64,000 bases of DNA from an uncultured Clostridia bacterium. Its GTDB lineage: Bacteria; Bacillota; Clostridia; UBA1381. Position 1 is the stretch's first letter. The number at the start of each line of letters is the position of its first letter. The notes under the pieces are model-generated. The model made no database searches. It was not told the DNA's origin and saw only the letters and a list, made by a program, of their open reading frames with translations. The translations under genes and the position numbers were made by a program. Where the stretch lies: positions 447,360 to 511,359 of the forward strand of contig CAKSFT010000001.1 in NCBI GenBank assembly GCA_934454145.1, read 5' to 3'. Positions 1 to 10,168 of the stretch are shown piece by piece.

Positions 1-39
1 CCTGAAAAATACGATTATTATCTTTGCCCGCCGCATAGC

Positions 40-68
40 TTGACAAAACATCGGATATATGTTAAAAT
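40..68 (+). promoter_or_regulatory. sigma-A promoter of the FAD dehydrogenase gene
   Basis: A perfect -35 TTGACA (40-45) is separated by 17 bases from a TAAAAT -10 (63-68). The start codon of the next gene lies about 40 bases downstream, so the leader is short. Seen directly; use is inferred. Confidence 0.75.
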
Positions 69-111
69 TATACGGTGGTTTTATTCATGTTAATTGAATG
101 GAGTGGAAAAT

Positions 112-1518
112 ATGAAAAAAGATATTGTTATAATAGGAGCCGGCCCGGCCGGGATTTTCCTTGCGCTGGAGCTTATAAAAAAGGGCAGCAAGAAATCAAT
201 AATGATAGTCGAAAAGGGTCAGCCCGTCGAAAAACGGCATTGCCCCAAAAACAAAACCAAGCAGTGCGTAAACTGCAAACCGTTTTGTCACATCACAACC
301 GGATTTTCCGGTGCCGGTGCATTTTCCGATGGCAAGCTTTCTCTGAGCCCCGATGTCGGCGGCGACTTCCCGACCCTCATCGGTTATGAGGCAACACAGG
401 AATTGATTGAATATACAGACCAAATATACCTTGACTTTGGTGCAGACCAGTATATAGAAGGTGTCAGCAACCCCGAAAAGGTCAAAGAAATCAGAAAAAG
501 AGCAATCCAGGCAGGCCTGAAGCTTGTGGACTGCCCGATACGCCACCTGGGCACAGAAAAGGCACAGGATATATACTATAAAATACAGATGTACCTTTTG
601 GAACACGGTGTTGAAATTCTCTTTGGATACGAATGCAGCAATATTATCCTGGAAAACGGAGTGTGCAACGGAGTGTGCGTAGAAAGCGTTGACGGCAAAC
701 ACACTTCATATGACATATATGCAGACTGCACCGTCATGGCTGTCGGCAGACGAGGCGCAGACTGGCTTGAAAAGCTGTGCGAAGAGCACCGCGTCGTGCA
801 TAAGCCCGGCACGGTCGACATCGGCGTGCGTGTGGAAGTGCGCAACGAGGTTATGGAAGAAGTAAACAAAGTTTTGTATGAATCCAAGCTCATCGGCTAT
901 CCGCTGCCCTTCAAAAACAAGGTGCGCACCTTCTGCCAGAACCCCGGCGGATTTGTAAGCCAGGAGAACTATGACAACAACCTTGCGGTTGTAAATGGAC
1001 ATTCTTACAAAGATTTGAAGTCCCAAAACACGAACCTTGCAATATTGTGCTCGCACAATTTCAACGCACCGTTCAACCAGCCCATCGCCTATGCGCAAAA
1101 AATCGGCGAACTCACAAACATGCTTGCCGCAGGCCACATACTTGTACAGCGCTACGGCGACATAATAGACGGCAAACGCACATGGCCAAAAGAACTGAGC
1201 ATGTCAAACGTAAAGCCGACCCTGCCCGACGCCGTGGCAGGCGACATCACTGCGGCAATCCCATACCGCACGATGCTCAATATCATAAACTTTATTCAGG
1301 CTGTAGACCATGTTGTGCCCGGCTTTGCAAGTGTGGAAACACTTCTTTATTCACCGGAACTTAAATTCTACAGCAACAAGGTGAACATAGACACAGACCT
1401 GAAAACAAGCATAAAGAACTTCTTCTGTCTGGGCGACTCCAGCGGTTGGACAAGAGGGCTTATGATGGCTTCTGTCATGGGTGTGTTTATGGCGAGAAAA
1501 CTGTTGGAAGAAGAATAA
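112..1518 (+). CDS. FAD-dependent dehydrogenase (COG2509-like NAD(P)/FAD oxidoreductase)
   Basis: The 468-residue product opens with a beta strand and the dinucleotide-binding motif GAGPAG at about residues 9-14, the Rossmann signature of FAD enzymes. Next come a cluster of four cysteines (C-x7-C-x2-C-x3-C, about residues 43-58) and GFSGAGAFSDGKL, the hallmark of uncharacterised FAD dehydrogenases of the COG2509 type. A second flavin motif near the C-terminus reads CLGDSSGWTRG. I chose ATG at 112 because GGAGTGG sits 6 bases upstream; an in-frame TTG at 94 has no ribosome site. The four cysteines could bind metal or an iron-sulfur centre, which is inference. The substrate is unknown for this family. 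The gene is monocistronic, with its own promoter and a terminator shared with the convergent neighbour. Confidence 0.85.
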   Translation: MKKDIVIIGAGPAGIFLALELIKKGSKKSIMIVEKGQPVEKRHCPKNKTKQCVNCKPFCHITTGFSGAGAFSDGKLSLSPDVGGDFPTLIGYEATQELIEYTDQIYLDFGADQYIEGVSNPEKVKEIRKRAIQAGLKLVDCPIRHLGTEKAQDIYYKIQMYLLEHGVEILFGYECSNIILENGVCNGVCVESVDGKHTSYDIYADCTVMAVGRRGADWLEKLCEEHRVVHKPGTVDIGVRVEVRNEVMEEVNKVLYESKLIGYPLPFKNKVRTFCQNPGGFVSQENYDNNLAVVNGHSYKDLKSQNTNLAILCSHNFNAPFNQPIAYAQKIGELTNMLAAGHILVQRYGDIIDGKRTWPKELSMSNVKPTLPDAVAGDITAAIPYRTMLNIINFIQAVDHVVPGFASVETLLYSPELKFYSNKVNIDTDLKTSIKNFFCLGDSSGWTRGLMMASVMGVFMARKLLEEE

Positions 1519-1534
1519 ATAACAAATACAAAAA

Positions 1535-1567
1535 ACTGCTGCAAAATGAAATGCATTTTGCAGCAGT
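1535..1567. terminator. bidirectional intrinsic terminator
   Basis: The 14-base arm ACTGCTGCAAAATG (1535-1548) pairs exactly with its complement at 1554-1567. The arms are flanked by A-rich sequence on the left and a T-run on the right. It lies between two convergent genes and should terminate both. Confidence 0.85.
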
Positions 1568-1577
1568 TTTTTCATAT

Positions 1578-2528
1578 TTATTTTCCCATTCTTCCGCGTG
1601 TCAGGTTTTCCAGGTCATTATATTCCCCTGTGCTGTCCGCACTCTTTCTTTCCTTAAAGCTTTTGCTGTCCGACTCTGCCGCCGCCACGTCATGTATCCC
1701 CTCTTTGTGCCATCTCTCGATGATTTTGTCCATATACGGGAACGAAAGCTTCGCAATCTGAGTTATACAGCAGTCATACGCGTGCACAACCATCTCTTCG
1801 CTCATGCCGCATTCGTTTTTCCATTTCATAAGATACTTTTCTTCGCTTTGGCTGAGCGCCCTGTCTGCAATGCCCAAAACCTTCCTGACGGCATAAAGAT
1901 ATCCGTTCTTCTGCTTTTCGTTTTGTATGATTTCATAAACGCTGTCCGCCTCTTTTGCACCCGACTCACTCCACGCCAGTGCAACCTTCTCTATGTATTT
2001 CATGCTTGTTTTGCCTTTTGAAACACAATATTCCAAAAGGAGCAGAATCGCCTCGGGCGAAAACTTCAGCCCGTCATAAAACCAAAACACCGACTCCATC
2101 TCTGACTTTGTAAGGATTCTGCCGAAAATCTCCTGCGCAAGGCCCATCATGTCCGAAAGCGCCGGGGTGTCCGCAATCAGCTTTGCCACAAACTTGCTGT
2201 CATAGTCCGGCTTTATGCCCTCTTTTTTTATCGGCGCGGCGCTCTTTTGTGCCGTTGCGGCACTTTTTTTGTTCACTATGACAATTTCCCCACCGTTTTC
2301 CTCCAGAATCCCGTCTTTCTTCCAATATTCTATTGCATTCAGAACATCGCTTTCAATCAGATTAAGCTCTGCGGCAATTTCGCCGAAAGACATGTCACGC
2401 CCCTTTGCCGCAAGCGCCAATATGTAAAGATATACTTTGACATATGCGCCGTTGGCGTTTTTGAGATGTCCGCTGACAAACTCCGCCGGCACGCATATAT
2501 ATTCACATTCGTTGTTGAATTTAGACAT
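1578..2528 (-). CDS. DnaD-domain replication protein
   Basis: The 316-residue protein has an N-terminal winged-helix-like region (about 1-85) followed by two DnaB_2/DnaD C-terminal repeats (about 120-200 and 210-285). Each repeat carries the diagnostic YxxxIxxxW-type motif: YIEKVALAW in the first and YMDKIIERWHKEG in the second. DnaD-family proteins bind DNA and help load the replicative helicase with DnaC/DnaI. In many Clostridia dnaD sits beside dnaC, but no dnaC is present here. The start has GAGGAAAG upstream. The gene diverges from rpoB across about 250 bases. Domain assignment is confident; the replication role is carried over from the family. Confidence 0.85.
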   Translation of the reverse strand: MSKFNNECEYICVPAEFVSGHLKNANGAYVKVYLYILALAAKGRDMSFGEIAAELNLIESDVLNAIEYWKKDGILEENGGEIVIVNKKSAATAQKSAAPIKKEGIKPDYDSKFVAKLIADTPALSDMMGLAQEIFGRILTKSEMESVFWFYDGLKFSPEAILLLLEYCVSKGKTSMKYIEKVALAWSESGAKEADSVYEIIQNEKQKNGYLYAVRKVLGIADRALSQSEEKYLMKWKNECGMSEEMVVHAYDCCITQIAKLSFPYMDKIIERWHKEGIHDVAAAESDSKSFKERKSADSTGEYNDLENLTRGRMGK

Positions 2529-2585
2529 TTTTCTTTCCTCTTCCGTTAAAATTTAAAAATTTTTCAAAAAAATTCAATATGCCCC

Positions 2586-2614
2586 TTGACATATTGAGGA
2601 TTGTATGATAACAT
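2586..2614 (+). promoter_or_regulatory. rpoBC promoter
   Basis: TTGACA (2586-2591), 17-base spacer, TAACAT -10 (2609-2614). It is the best sigma-A match in the dnaD-rpoB intergenic region and points at rpoB. Confidence 0.7.
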
Positions 2615-2779
2615 GAAATATTGTATAGTAGTATTAATATGGGCTTATTGTCAGCCGTATAATGATTTTACAAAGATTATAGCATATACGGCACCAAAAA
2701 TCAAGGGTTAAATAAAGATTTTTGAAAAAACCATGATTTCATATTAATAAACGATAAATTTTAACGAGGTGATTAATGA
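2615..2779 (+). other. 5' leader of rpoB mRNA with a hairpin
   Basis: A leader of about 160 bases lies between the promoter and rpoB. It contains GCCGTATA (2654-2661) pairing with TATACGGC (2685-2692). No intrinsic terminator with a T-run follows, so a role in attenuation is not shown. No ribosomal protein gene is present in the leader. Confidence 0.4.
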
Positions 2780-5700
2780 ATGGTGCATGAGGTACAATTA
2801 GGCAAAAACACCAGACTCAGCTATTCTAAAATCAATGAGGTTTTAGAAATGCCTAACCTTATCGAGGTGCAGAAAAATTCCTACAGATGGTTTCTTGACG
2901 AAGGTTTGCGCGAAGTATTCCACGATATTTCTCCGATAACCGACCACTCCGGGAATCTTATTCTTGAATTTTTCGACTACACACTCGACTACACCCCAAA
3001 GTATTCTGTTGAAGAATGTAAAGAGCGCGACGCAAAATATGCCGCACCGCTCAGGGTCAAGGTAAGACTCATCAACAACGAAACGGGAGAGGTCAAGGAA
3101 CAGGAAATATTTATGGGTGACTTCCCTCTTATGACAGAACAGGGAACTTTCATTATAAACGGCGCCGAGCGTGTCATTGTCAGCCAGCTGGTGCGTTCCC
3201 CGGGGATATACTACGGCTTTGAGAGGGACAAGACAGGCAAGCCGCTTTATAATTCCACCGTTATCCCTTACAGAGGCGCATGGCTTGAGTATGAAACCGA
3301 TTCTTCCGACGTGTTCTCCGTCAGAATAGACAGGACAAGAAAAATCCCTGTCACGATACTGATAAGGGCACTGGGATATGAAACAAATGCGTCAATCCTT
3401 GAGCTGCTGGGCGAAGACCCGAGGCTTACCGCCACATTTGAAAAGGATTTGACAACTTCGCGCGATGAAGCGCTTCTTGAAATCTACAAGCGTCTGCGTC
3501 CGGGCGAACCGCTGAATGTTGAAAATGCAGAATCACTGTTCACCAACATGTTCTTCGACCCGAAAAGATATGACCTTGCCAGAGTCGGACGTTATAAGTT
3601 TGACAAAAAGCTCTCGCTCCCGGCGAGAATTGTCGGCAAGACACTTTTGGAAGATGCGGTTGACCCGCGCACCGGCGAAATTGTCGTTTCCGCAGGTGAC
3701 GTTGTTTCACAGGCACAGGCAGAGGCGATTGAACAAGCCGGCATAAACACAGTAATGCTGACGGTAAACGAAGTGCCGGTAAAAGTGTTTGCAAATGACA
3801 TGATATTCTTCTCCACCCTTCTGGACACCGATGCACTCGGTCTGAAAGACATCAAAGTGCGCCGTTCTCTTCTGGAAGAGCTTATCGAAAAGGCAGAGGG
3901 CGACAATGAAGAATTGAAGCATCTTATTGACCTCAACATGGACGAACTTGCACCGAAACATATAACCGTTGAAGACATTTTGTCTTCCATAAACTATATA
4001 CTGAACCTTGCAAACGGAGTGGGCAGCCTTGACGACATTGACCACCTCGGCAACAGACGTCTGAGATGTGTCGGCGAGCTTTTGCAGAACCAGTTCAGAA
4101 TAGGTTTGGCGCGTATGGAGCGTGTTGTGCGCGAAAGAATGACAATCCAGGATTTGGAAATAATCACACCGCAGACCCTCATAAACATACGTCCGATAAT
4201 TGCCACGATAAACGAGTTTTTCGGTTCTTCACAGCTTTCGCAGTTTATGGATCAGCCCAACCCTCTGGCAGAGTTGAGGCATAAACGAAGAATTTCCGCA
4301 CTGGGCCCCGGCGGTCTTTCAAGAGAGCGTGCGGGATTTGAAGTGCGTGACGTTCACTATTCGCACTACGGCCGCATGTGCCCGATTGAAACACCTGAAG
4401 GTCCGAACATCGGTCTTATCACATCACTTGCAACCTTTGCAAGGATAAACGAATACGGCTTTATCGAAGCGCCTTACAGACGTGTCGACAAAGAAACGGG
4501 CATTGTTACAGATGAAATCATATATATGACGGCAGACGTGGAAGACGAATACGTAATTGCACAGGCAAACGAACCGCTTGATGATGAAGGCAGATTTGTG
4601 GACAAAAAGGTTTCGGCGCGTCTGCGTGATGAAATCATAGAAGTGCCGGGTTCCGAAATCGACTTCATGGACGTATCGCCAAGACAGTTGGTTTCTGTTG
4701 TCACGGCATGTATCCCCTTCCTTGAAAACGACGACGCAAACCGTGCGCTGATGGGCTCAAACATGCAGTGTCAGGCAGTTCCGCTTTTGACCACCGACTC
4801 GCCGATTGTCGGCACCGGTATGGAGCATAAAGTTGCAAAAGACTCCGGTTCTGCTGTGCTTGCGATAGAATCGGGCACCGTGGAAAAGGTATCCGCCGAC
4901 GAAGTTGTCATAAAGGGCGACACAACCGGTGTGAAACACCGCCAGAAGCTCATAAAATTTGCACGTTCAAACCAGTCAACATGCATAAACCAGCGTCCTA
5001 TTGTTGATGTTGGCGAACATGTCGAAAAGGGCGACATCATCGCCGACGGACCGGCAATGAACAACGGCGAACTTGCATTGGGTAAAAATATACTCATAGG
5101 CTTCATGACATGGGAAGGATATAACTACGAGGACGCTGTCTTAATCAGCGAAGAACTTGTAAAACATGACGTATTCACTTCAATTCATATAGAAGAATAT
5201 GAATGTGAATCGAGAGATACAAAATTAGGGCCCGAAGAAATCACACGTGATATACCAAACGTTTCGGAAGACGCTTTGAAAGACCTTGATGAAGAAGGCA
5301 TCATAAGAATCGGCGCAGAAGTGCGTTCCGGCGACATTCTTGTCGGCAAGGTCACACCAAAAGGCGAAACCGAGCTCACCGCAGAAGAAAGACTTCTGCG
5401 CGCAATCTTCGGCGAAAAAGCACGCGAAGTGCGTGACACCTCCCTCAAGGTTCCGCACGGCGAACAGGGTATCATTGTTGACGTAAAAGTGTTCACCAGA
5501 GAAAACGGCGATGAGCTTTCACCGGGCGTAAACCAGGTTGTACGCTGCTATATCGCGCAAAAGAGAAAAATCTCTGTCGGCGACAAGATGGCGGGACGTC
5601 ACGGAAACAAGGGTGTCGTATCCCGTGTTCTTCCGCAGGAGGATATGCCGTTCCTGGAAGACGGCACACCGTTGCAGATAGTGCTGAACCCCTTGGGCGT

Positions 5701-6526
5701 ACCTTCGCGTATGAACATCGGACAGGTTTTGGAAATGCACCTTGGCTATGCATACAGAAAGCTTGGCGAACAGCTTGGAAAAGCCATCAAGATAGCAACA
5801 CCGGTATTTGACGGCGCAGAAGATGAGGATTTGAAGGAAGCTTTTGAAAAAGCAGGGCTCAGCCCCGACTTTAAGTCTGTCGTATATGACGGACGTACCG
5901 GTGAAAAGTTTGACAACCCCGTTACTGTCGGTGTCATGTACTACCTGAAGCTTGACCACCTTGTTGACGATAAAATCCACGCACGTTCAACCGGTCCTTA
6001 CTCGCTTGTCACACAACAGCCTCTGGGAGGTAAAGCACAATTTGGCGGTCAGCGTTTCGGAGAGATGGAAGTCTGGGCGCTTGAGGCATACGGCGCTGCT
6101 TATACCTTGCAGGAAATACTCACCGTCAAGTCCGACGATATCATCGGACGTGTCAAGACCTATGAGGCGATTGTCAAAGGCGAAAACATACCAAAATCAG
6201 GTATACCCGAATCCTTCAAGGTATTAGTTAAAGAATTGCAGTCGCTTGCGCTTGATATACGTATACTGGACGCTGACAGAAATGAGATTGACCTTGACTC
6301 TTCTCTTGATGACGAAGATGACTTTGTCGACAGAAGTGACCTTGCCGACACCATGTCCGAAGCACACGGAATGGGCGGCGATTATGACGACGAAATGAGC
6401 GATGATATGCTTCTGGAAGATATCGATGATGACGATTTGGACGACGACTCCGACTTCTTTGACGATGAAGAAGAAGAATCAGGCGACAACGACAGCAACG
6501 ATTTCATAACAGTTGACGATTTTTAA
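2780..6526 (+). CDS. rpoB: DNA-directed RNA polymerase subunit beta
   Basis: The 1248-residue protein matches RpoB along its whole length. The fork-loop/rifampicin region near residues 480-510 includes GSSQLSQFMDQ and HKRRISALGPGG, with the residues usually mutated in rifampicin resistance in their sensitive state (Asp, His, Ser). The C-terminal clamp region (GGKAQFGGQRFGEMEVWALEAYGA) is intact. ATG at 2780 has GAGGTGA 7-8 bases upstream; the ATG at 2776 is out of frame and dead-ends. The last ~75 residues form a very acidic tail, about half Asp/Glu, beyond the conserved core. rpoC follows after 15 bases and is certainly co-transcribed. Ribosomal genes rplJ/rplL, normally upstream, are absent. 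Confidence 0.98.
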   Translation: MVHEVQLGKNTRLSYSKINEVLEMPNLIEVQKNSYRWFLDEGLREVFHDISPITDHSGNLILEFFDYTLDYTPKYSVEECKERDAKYAAPLRVKVRLINNETGEVKEQEIFMGDFPLMTEQGTFIINGAERVIVSQLVRSPGIYYGFERDKTGKPLYNSTVIPYRGAWLEYETDSSDVFSVRIDRTRKIPVTILIRALGYETNASILELLGEDPRLTATFEKDLTTSRDEALLEIYKRLRPGEPLNVENAESLFTNMFFDPKRYDLARVGRYKFDKKLSLPARIVGKTLLEDAVDPRTGEIVVSAGDVVSQAQAEAIEQAGINTVMLTVNEVPVKVFANDMIFFSTLLDTDALGLKDIKVRRSLLEELIEKAEGDNEELKHLIDLNMDELAPKHITVEDILSSINYILNLANGVGSLDDIDHLGNRRLRCVGELLQNQFRIGLARMERVVRERMTIQDLEIITPQTLINIRPIIATINEFFGSSQLSQFMDQPNPLAELRHKRRISALGPGGLSRERAGFEVRDVHYSHYGRMCPIETPEGPNIGLITSLATFARINEYGFIEAPYRRVDKETGIVTDEIIYMTADVEDEYVIAQANEPLDDEGRFVDKKVSARLRDEIIEVPGSEIDFMDVSPRQLVSVVTACIPFLENDDANRALMGSNMQCQAVPLLTTDSPIVGTGMEHKVAKDSGSAVLAIESGTVEKVSADEVVIKGDTTGVKHRQKLIKFARSNQSTCINQRPIVDVGEHVEKGDIIADGPAMNNGELALGKNILIGFMTWEGYNYEDAVLISEELVKHDVFTSIHIEEYECESRDTKLGPEEITRDIPNVSEDALKDLDEEGIIRIGAEVRSGDILVGKVTPKGETELTAEERLLRAIFGEKAREVRDTSLKVPHGEQGIIVDVKVFTRENGDELSPGVNQVVRCYIAQKRKISVGDKMAGRHGNKGVVSRVLPQEDMPFLEDGTPLQIVLNPLGVPSRMNIGQVLEMHLGYAYRKLGEQLGKAIKIATPVFDGAEDEDLKEAFEKAGLSPDFKSVVYDGRTGEKFDNPVTVGVMYYLKLDHLVDDKIHARSTGPYSLVTQQPLGGKAQFGGQRFGEMEVWALEAYGAAYTLQEILTVKSDDIIGRVKTYEAIVKGENIPKSGIPESFKVLVKELQSLALDIRILDADRNEIDLDSSLDDEDDFVDRSDLADTMSEAHGMGGDYDDEMSDDMLLEDIDDDDLDDDSDFFDDEEEESGDNDSNDFITVDDF

Positions 6527-6541
6527 TATTGGAGGTTTTTC

Positions 6542-9500
6542 ATGTTAGAATTTAATAGCTTTGAAGCAATAAAAATCGGTTTGGCCTCACCGGAAACCAT
6601 ACGAGGCTGGTCACACGGCGAAGTGAAAAAGCCCGAAACAATTAATTATCGTACACTAAAACCCGAACGTGACGGTCTGTTTTGTGAAAGGATTTTCGGC
6701 CCCACAAAGGACTGGGAATGTCACTGCGGTAAATATAAGAAAATAAGACACAAGGGAATAGTGTGCGAACGCTGCGGAGTTGAAGTCACAAAATCAAAAG
6801 TCCGCCGCGAACGCATGGGGCACATAGAGCTTGCCACACCCGTGTCACACATCTGGTATTTCAAGGGCGTGCCTTCGTCCATGGGGCTTATACTGGACAT
6901 TTCTCCGCGACACCTGGAGAAAGTGCTTTACTTTGCCTCTTATATAGTAACCGACCCCGGCAAAACAAACCTTATGCAAAACCAGATTCTTTCCGAAAGG
7001 GAATACAGAGAAGCATATGAAAAATACGGTGACAAATTCAAGGCAGGCATGGGTGCCGAGGCAATCCGCGACCTTCTTGAAAAAATTGACATCGAAGCGC
7101 TCTCAAAAGAACTGAAGGAAGAACTCGAGTCTGCACAAGGGCAAAAAAAAGCAAGAATAATAAAACGTTTGGAAATCGTCGAGGCATTCCGTCTTTCCGG
7201 TAACCGCCCGGAATGGATGATTCTGTCGGTCATGCCGGTTATCCCGCCGGATTTGCGCCCGATGGTGCAGCTTGACGGCGGCAGATTTGCCACAAGTGAC
7301 CTGAACGACCTTTACAGACGTGTCATAAACCGTAACAACAGACTTAAGCGTCTTTTGGAACTCGGCGCACCGTCACTTATCATAAGAAACGAAAAGCGTA
7401 TGCTTCAGGAAGCTGTCGACGCGCTGATAAACAACGGCAGACGCGGCAGAACAGTGACAGGCCCGGGCAACCGTGCGCTGAAATCTCTTTCAGATTTGCT
7501 TAAAGGTAAGCAAGGACGTTTCAGACAGAACCTTTTGGGTAAGCGTGTTGACTATTCGGGACGTTCGGTTATCGTCGTAGGGCCGGAAATGAAGATTTAC
7601 CAATGCGGTCTGCCAAAAGAAATGGCAATAGAACTCTTTAAACCGTTTGTGATGAAAGAACTTGTCGCACGCGGAATTGCACAAAACATAAAGAATGCAA
7701 AGAGAATGGTTGAAAAAGTACGCCCCGAGGTTTGGGAAGTGCTGGAGGACGTTATAAAAGAACACCCTGTTCTCCTGAACCGTGCTCCTACACTGCACAG
7801 ACTGGGTATCCAGGCATTTGAACCAAAGCTTGTTGAAGGACGTGCACTGAAACTGCACCCATTGGTATGTACTGCGTACAACGCCGACTTCGACGGCGAC
7901 CAGATGGCTGTCCACGTACCGCTCTCACCCGAGGCACAGTCCGAGGCGCGTTTCCTGATGCTTTCGGCAAACAACCTCTTAAAGCCGCAGGACGGACACC
8001 CCGTCACAGTCCCGACACAGGACATGATTTTGGGAAGTTATTATCTGACGCTGGTAAAAGACGACGAAAAGGGCGGCAAGGATTATCCGGGACGCGACCA
8101 GGACACCGAGTGGCAGCCTCACGCATATACCTGTCCGGAAGAAGCGCTTTTGGCATATGCAAACAATGAACTTGGGCTTCACACCCCGATTCGTGTGCGC
8201 GTCGAGAAGGATGTACGCGGCGAACATTATGTAAAAATCATAGATGCCACAGTGGGGCGTATCATATTCAATGAAAATATCCCTCAAAACCTGGGATATA
8301 TTGACAGAAAAAATCATGACACAATCTGCGACCTTGAAATCAATTTCGTCGTCGGCAAAAAACAGCTTGGGAAAATCATTGACCGCTGCATAAGGGTACA
8401 CGGCACCACAAAAACAGCAGAGGTTCTTGACCTTATCAAGGCAACAGGTTATAAATATTCCACAAAAGGCGCAATTACAGTTGCCGTGTCCGACATTGAT
8501 GTCCCTGCCGAGAAAGCAAACATTCTTGCAGATGCGGAAAAACGCGTCGACGACATCACAAAGAAGTTCAGGCGCGGACTTTTGACCTCAGAAGAACGCT
8601 ATAACGAAGTAATCAAGGTATGGAATGAAACCACCGGTTTTGTGACAGACGCCATGATGAAGAACATGGATAAATTTAATCCTATATACATGATGGCAGA
8701 CTCCGGAGCCCGTGGTAGTGTCAACCAAATCCGTCAGCTTGCCGGTATGCGCGGCCTTATGGCAGATACACAGGGACGTGCGGTTGAAATTCCTATCCGT
8801 GCAAACTTCCGTGAAGGTCTGAATGTTTTGGAATACTTCATTTCTTCCCACGGTGCAAGAAAGGGTCTTACCGACACCGCTTTGCGTACTGCCGACTCGG
8901 GTTATCTGACACGCCGTCTTGTTGACGTTTCACAAGACGTCATCGTGCGTGAAATCGACTGCGGCACAGACGAAGGCGAATGGGTATCGGAAATCACCGA
9001 CGGAAAAGAAATTATCGAGCCTCTGCACGACCGTATACTGGGCCGTATTGCAAAAGAAAACGTCACAAATCCCGAAACGGGCGACGTAATCGTATATGCA
9101 GGCGATATGATAAACGACAACCAGGCAAACAAGATTATAAACGCAGGCATAGACAAGGTTTGCATCAGAACCGTCCTCACATGTAAATCAAAGGTTGGTG
9201 TATGTGCAAAGTGCTACGGCACAAACCTTGCCACAGGCGAACTGGTAAACGTCGGCGAAGCTGTCGGAATTATCGCGGCACAGTCCATAGGCGAGCCGGG
9301 TACACAGCTTACAATGCGTACCTTCCACGCCGGTGGTGTTGCGGGCGGCACAGACGTTACACAGGGTCTCCCCCGTGTTGAAGAATTGTTTGAAGCAAGA
9401 AAGCCAAAAGGTCTTGCAATAATCTCCGAGATAAGCGGTACAGTCACTGTAAACGAATCAAAGAGAAAACGTGAGGTCATCGTGACGAACGACGAAATAG

Positions 9501-10096
9501 GCGAAGCAAAAACCTATACCATTCCTTATGGTTCCACAATAAAGGTTCAGACGGGCGACGTGATTGAAGACGGTACAGAGCTTACCGTCGGTTCTGTAAA
9601 CCCGAATGATATTCTGCACATCAAAGGCCCCCGTGCCGTACAGGTGTACATCACCCGTGAAGTGCAGAGAACATACCGTATGCAGGGTGTTGACATCAAC
9701 GACAAGCACGTTGAGGTCATAACACGCCAGATGCTCAGAAAAGTCAGGGTTGACGATTCGGGTGACACCGATTTGCTTATCGGCTCGCTTATCGACAAGT
9801 TTGAACTGGAGGAAGCAAACAGCCGCCTTGCAGAGGGTCAGACCCGTGCGACAGCCTCTCCGGTACTGCTTGGTATCACAAAGGCATCGCTTGCCACAGA
9901 CTCATTCCTCTCGGCGGCATCCTTCCAGGAAACCACAAAGGTTCTCACCGATGCAGCCATAAAGGGCAAGGTTGACCCGCTTTTGGGGCTCAAAGAAAAT
10001 GTCATCATCGGTAAGCTTATCCCTGCCGGGACAGGAATGCCGATGTATAAAGACGTCGGCATCACAGTAGACGGTGTTGAAGTCACAGATATCTGA
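6542..10096 (+). CDS. rpoC: DNA-directed RNA polymerase subunit beta'
   Basis: The 1184-residue product has the N-terminal zinc ribbon (Cys60, Cys62, Cys75, Cys78), the catalytic magnesium loop NADFDGD at residues 447-453, and the trigger-loop region with AAQSIGEPGTQLTMRTFHAGG. The second zinc site includes CKSKVGVCAKC. Length is normal for a Firmicute RpoC without large lineage insertions. GGAGG lies 7 bases before the ATG. It forms a two-gene operon with rpoB and ends at a hairpin terminator; rpsL/rpsG/fusA, often next in Firmicutes, are not here. Confidence 0.98.
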   Translation: MLEFNSFEAIKIGLASPETIRGWSHGEVKKPETINYRTLKPERDGLFCERIFGPTKDWECHCGKYKKIRHKGIVCERCGVEVTKSKVRRERMGHIELATPVSHIWYFKGVPSSMGLILDISPRHLEKVLYFASYIVTDPGKTNLMQNQILSEREYREAYEKYGDKFKAGMGAEAIRDLLEKIDIEALSKELKEELESAQGQKKARIIKRLEIVEAFRLSGNRPEWMILSVMPVIPPDLRPMVQLDGGRFATSDLNDLYRRVINRNNRLKRLLELGAPSLIIRNEKRMLQEAVDALINNGRRGRTVTGPGNRALKSLSDLLKGKQGRFRQNLLGKRVDYSGRSVIVVGPEMKIYQCGLPKEMAIELFKPFVMKELVARGIAQNIKNAKRMVEKVRPEVWEVLEDVIKEHPVLLNRAPTLHRLGIQAFEPKLVEGRALKLHPLVCTAYNADFDGDQMAVHVPLSPEAQSEARFLMLSANNLLKPQDGHPVTVPTQDMILGSYYLTLVKDDEKGGKDYPGRDQDTEWQPHAYTCPEEALLAYANNELGLHTPIRVRVEKDVRGEHYVKIIDATVGRIIFNENIPQNLGYIDRKNHDTICDLEINFVVGKKQLGKIIDRCIRVHGTTKTAEVLDLIKATGYKYSTKGAITVAVSDIDVPAEKANILADAEKRVDDITKKFRRGLLTSEERYNEVIKVWNETTGFVTDAMMKNMDKFNPIYMMADSGARGSVNQIRQLAGMRGLMADTQGRAVEIPIRANFREGLNVLEYFISSHGARKGLTDTALRTADSGYLTRRLVDVSQDVIVREIDCGTDEGEWVSEITDGKEIIEPLHDRILGRIAKENVTNPETGDVIVYAGDMINDNQANKIINAGIDKVCIRTVLTCKSKVGVCAKCYGTNLATGELVNVGEAVGIIAAQSIGEPGTQLTMRTFHAGGVAGGTDVTQGLPRVEELFEARKPKGLAIISEISGTVTVNESKRKREVIVTNDEIGEAKTYTIPYGSTIKVQTGDVIEDGTELTVGSVNPNDILHIKGPRAVQVYITREVQRTYRMQGVDINDKHVEVITRQMLRKVRVDDSGDTDLLIGSLIDKFELEEANSRLAEGQTRATASPVLLGITKASLATDSFLSAASFQETTKVLTDAAIKGKVDPLLGLKENVIIGKLIPAGTGMPMYKDVGITVDGVEVTDI

Positions 10097-10114
10097 AATT
10101 TTTAAAATAAGAAA

Positions 10115-10151
10115 GGGCTGTCTGAAAGTCAATTGACTTTTCAGGCAGCCT
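10115..10151 (+). terminator. rpoC terminator hairpin (same family as 24012-24057)
   Basis: GGCTGTCTGAAAGTCAA pairs with TTGACTTTTCAGGCAGCC; the arms run 10116-10150 with one bulged T. A nearly identical, perfect palindrome is at 24012-24057. The downstream T-run is short (TTTGCC), so termination may be modest. Confidence 0.65.
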
Positions 10152-10168
10152 TTGCCTTCGGAAGTTAA

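Noticed and set aside
3592..3990. Antisense open frames within rpoB and rpoC
   Set aside because: They mirror highly conserved polymerase codons and have Ser/Arg-rich translations without homology.
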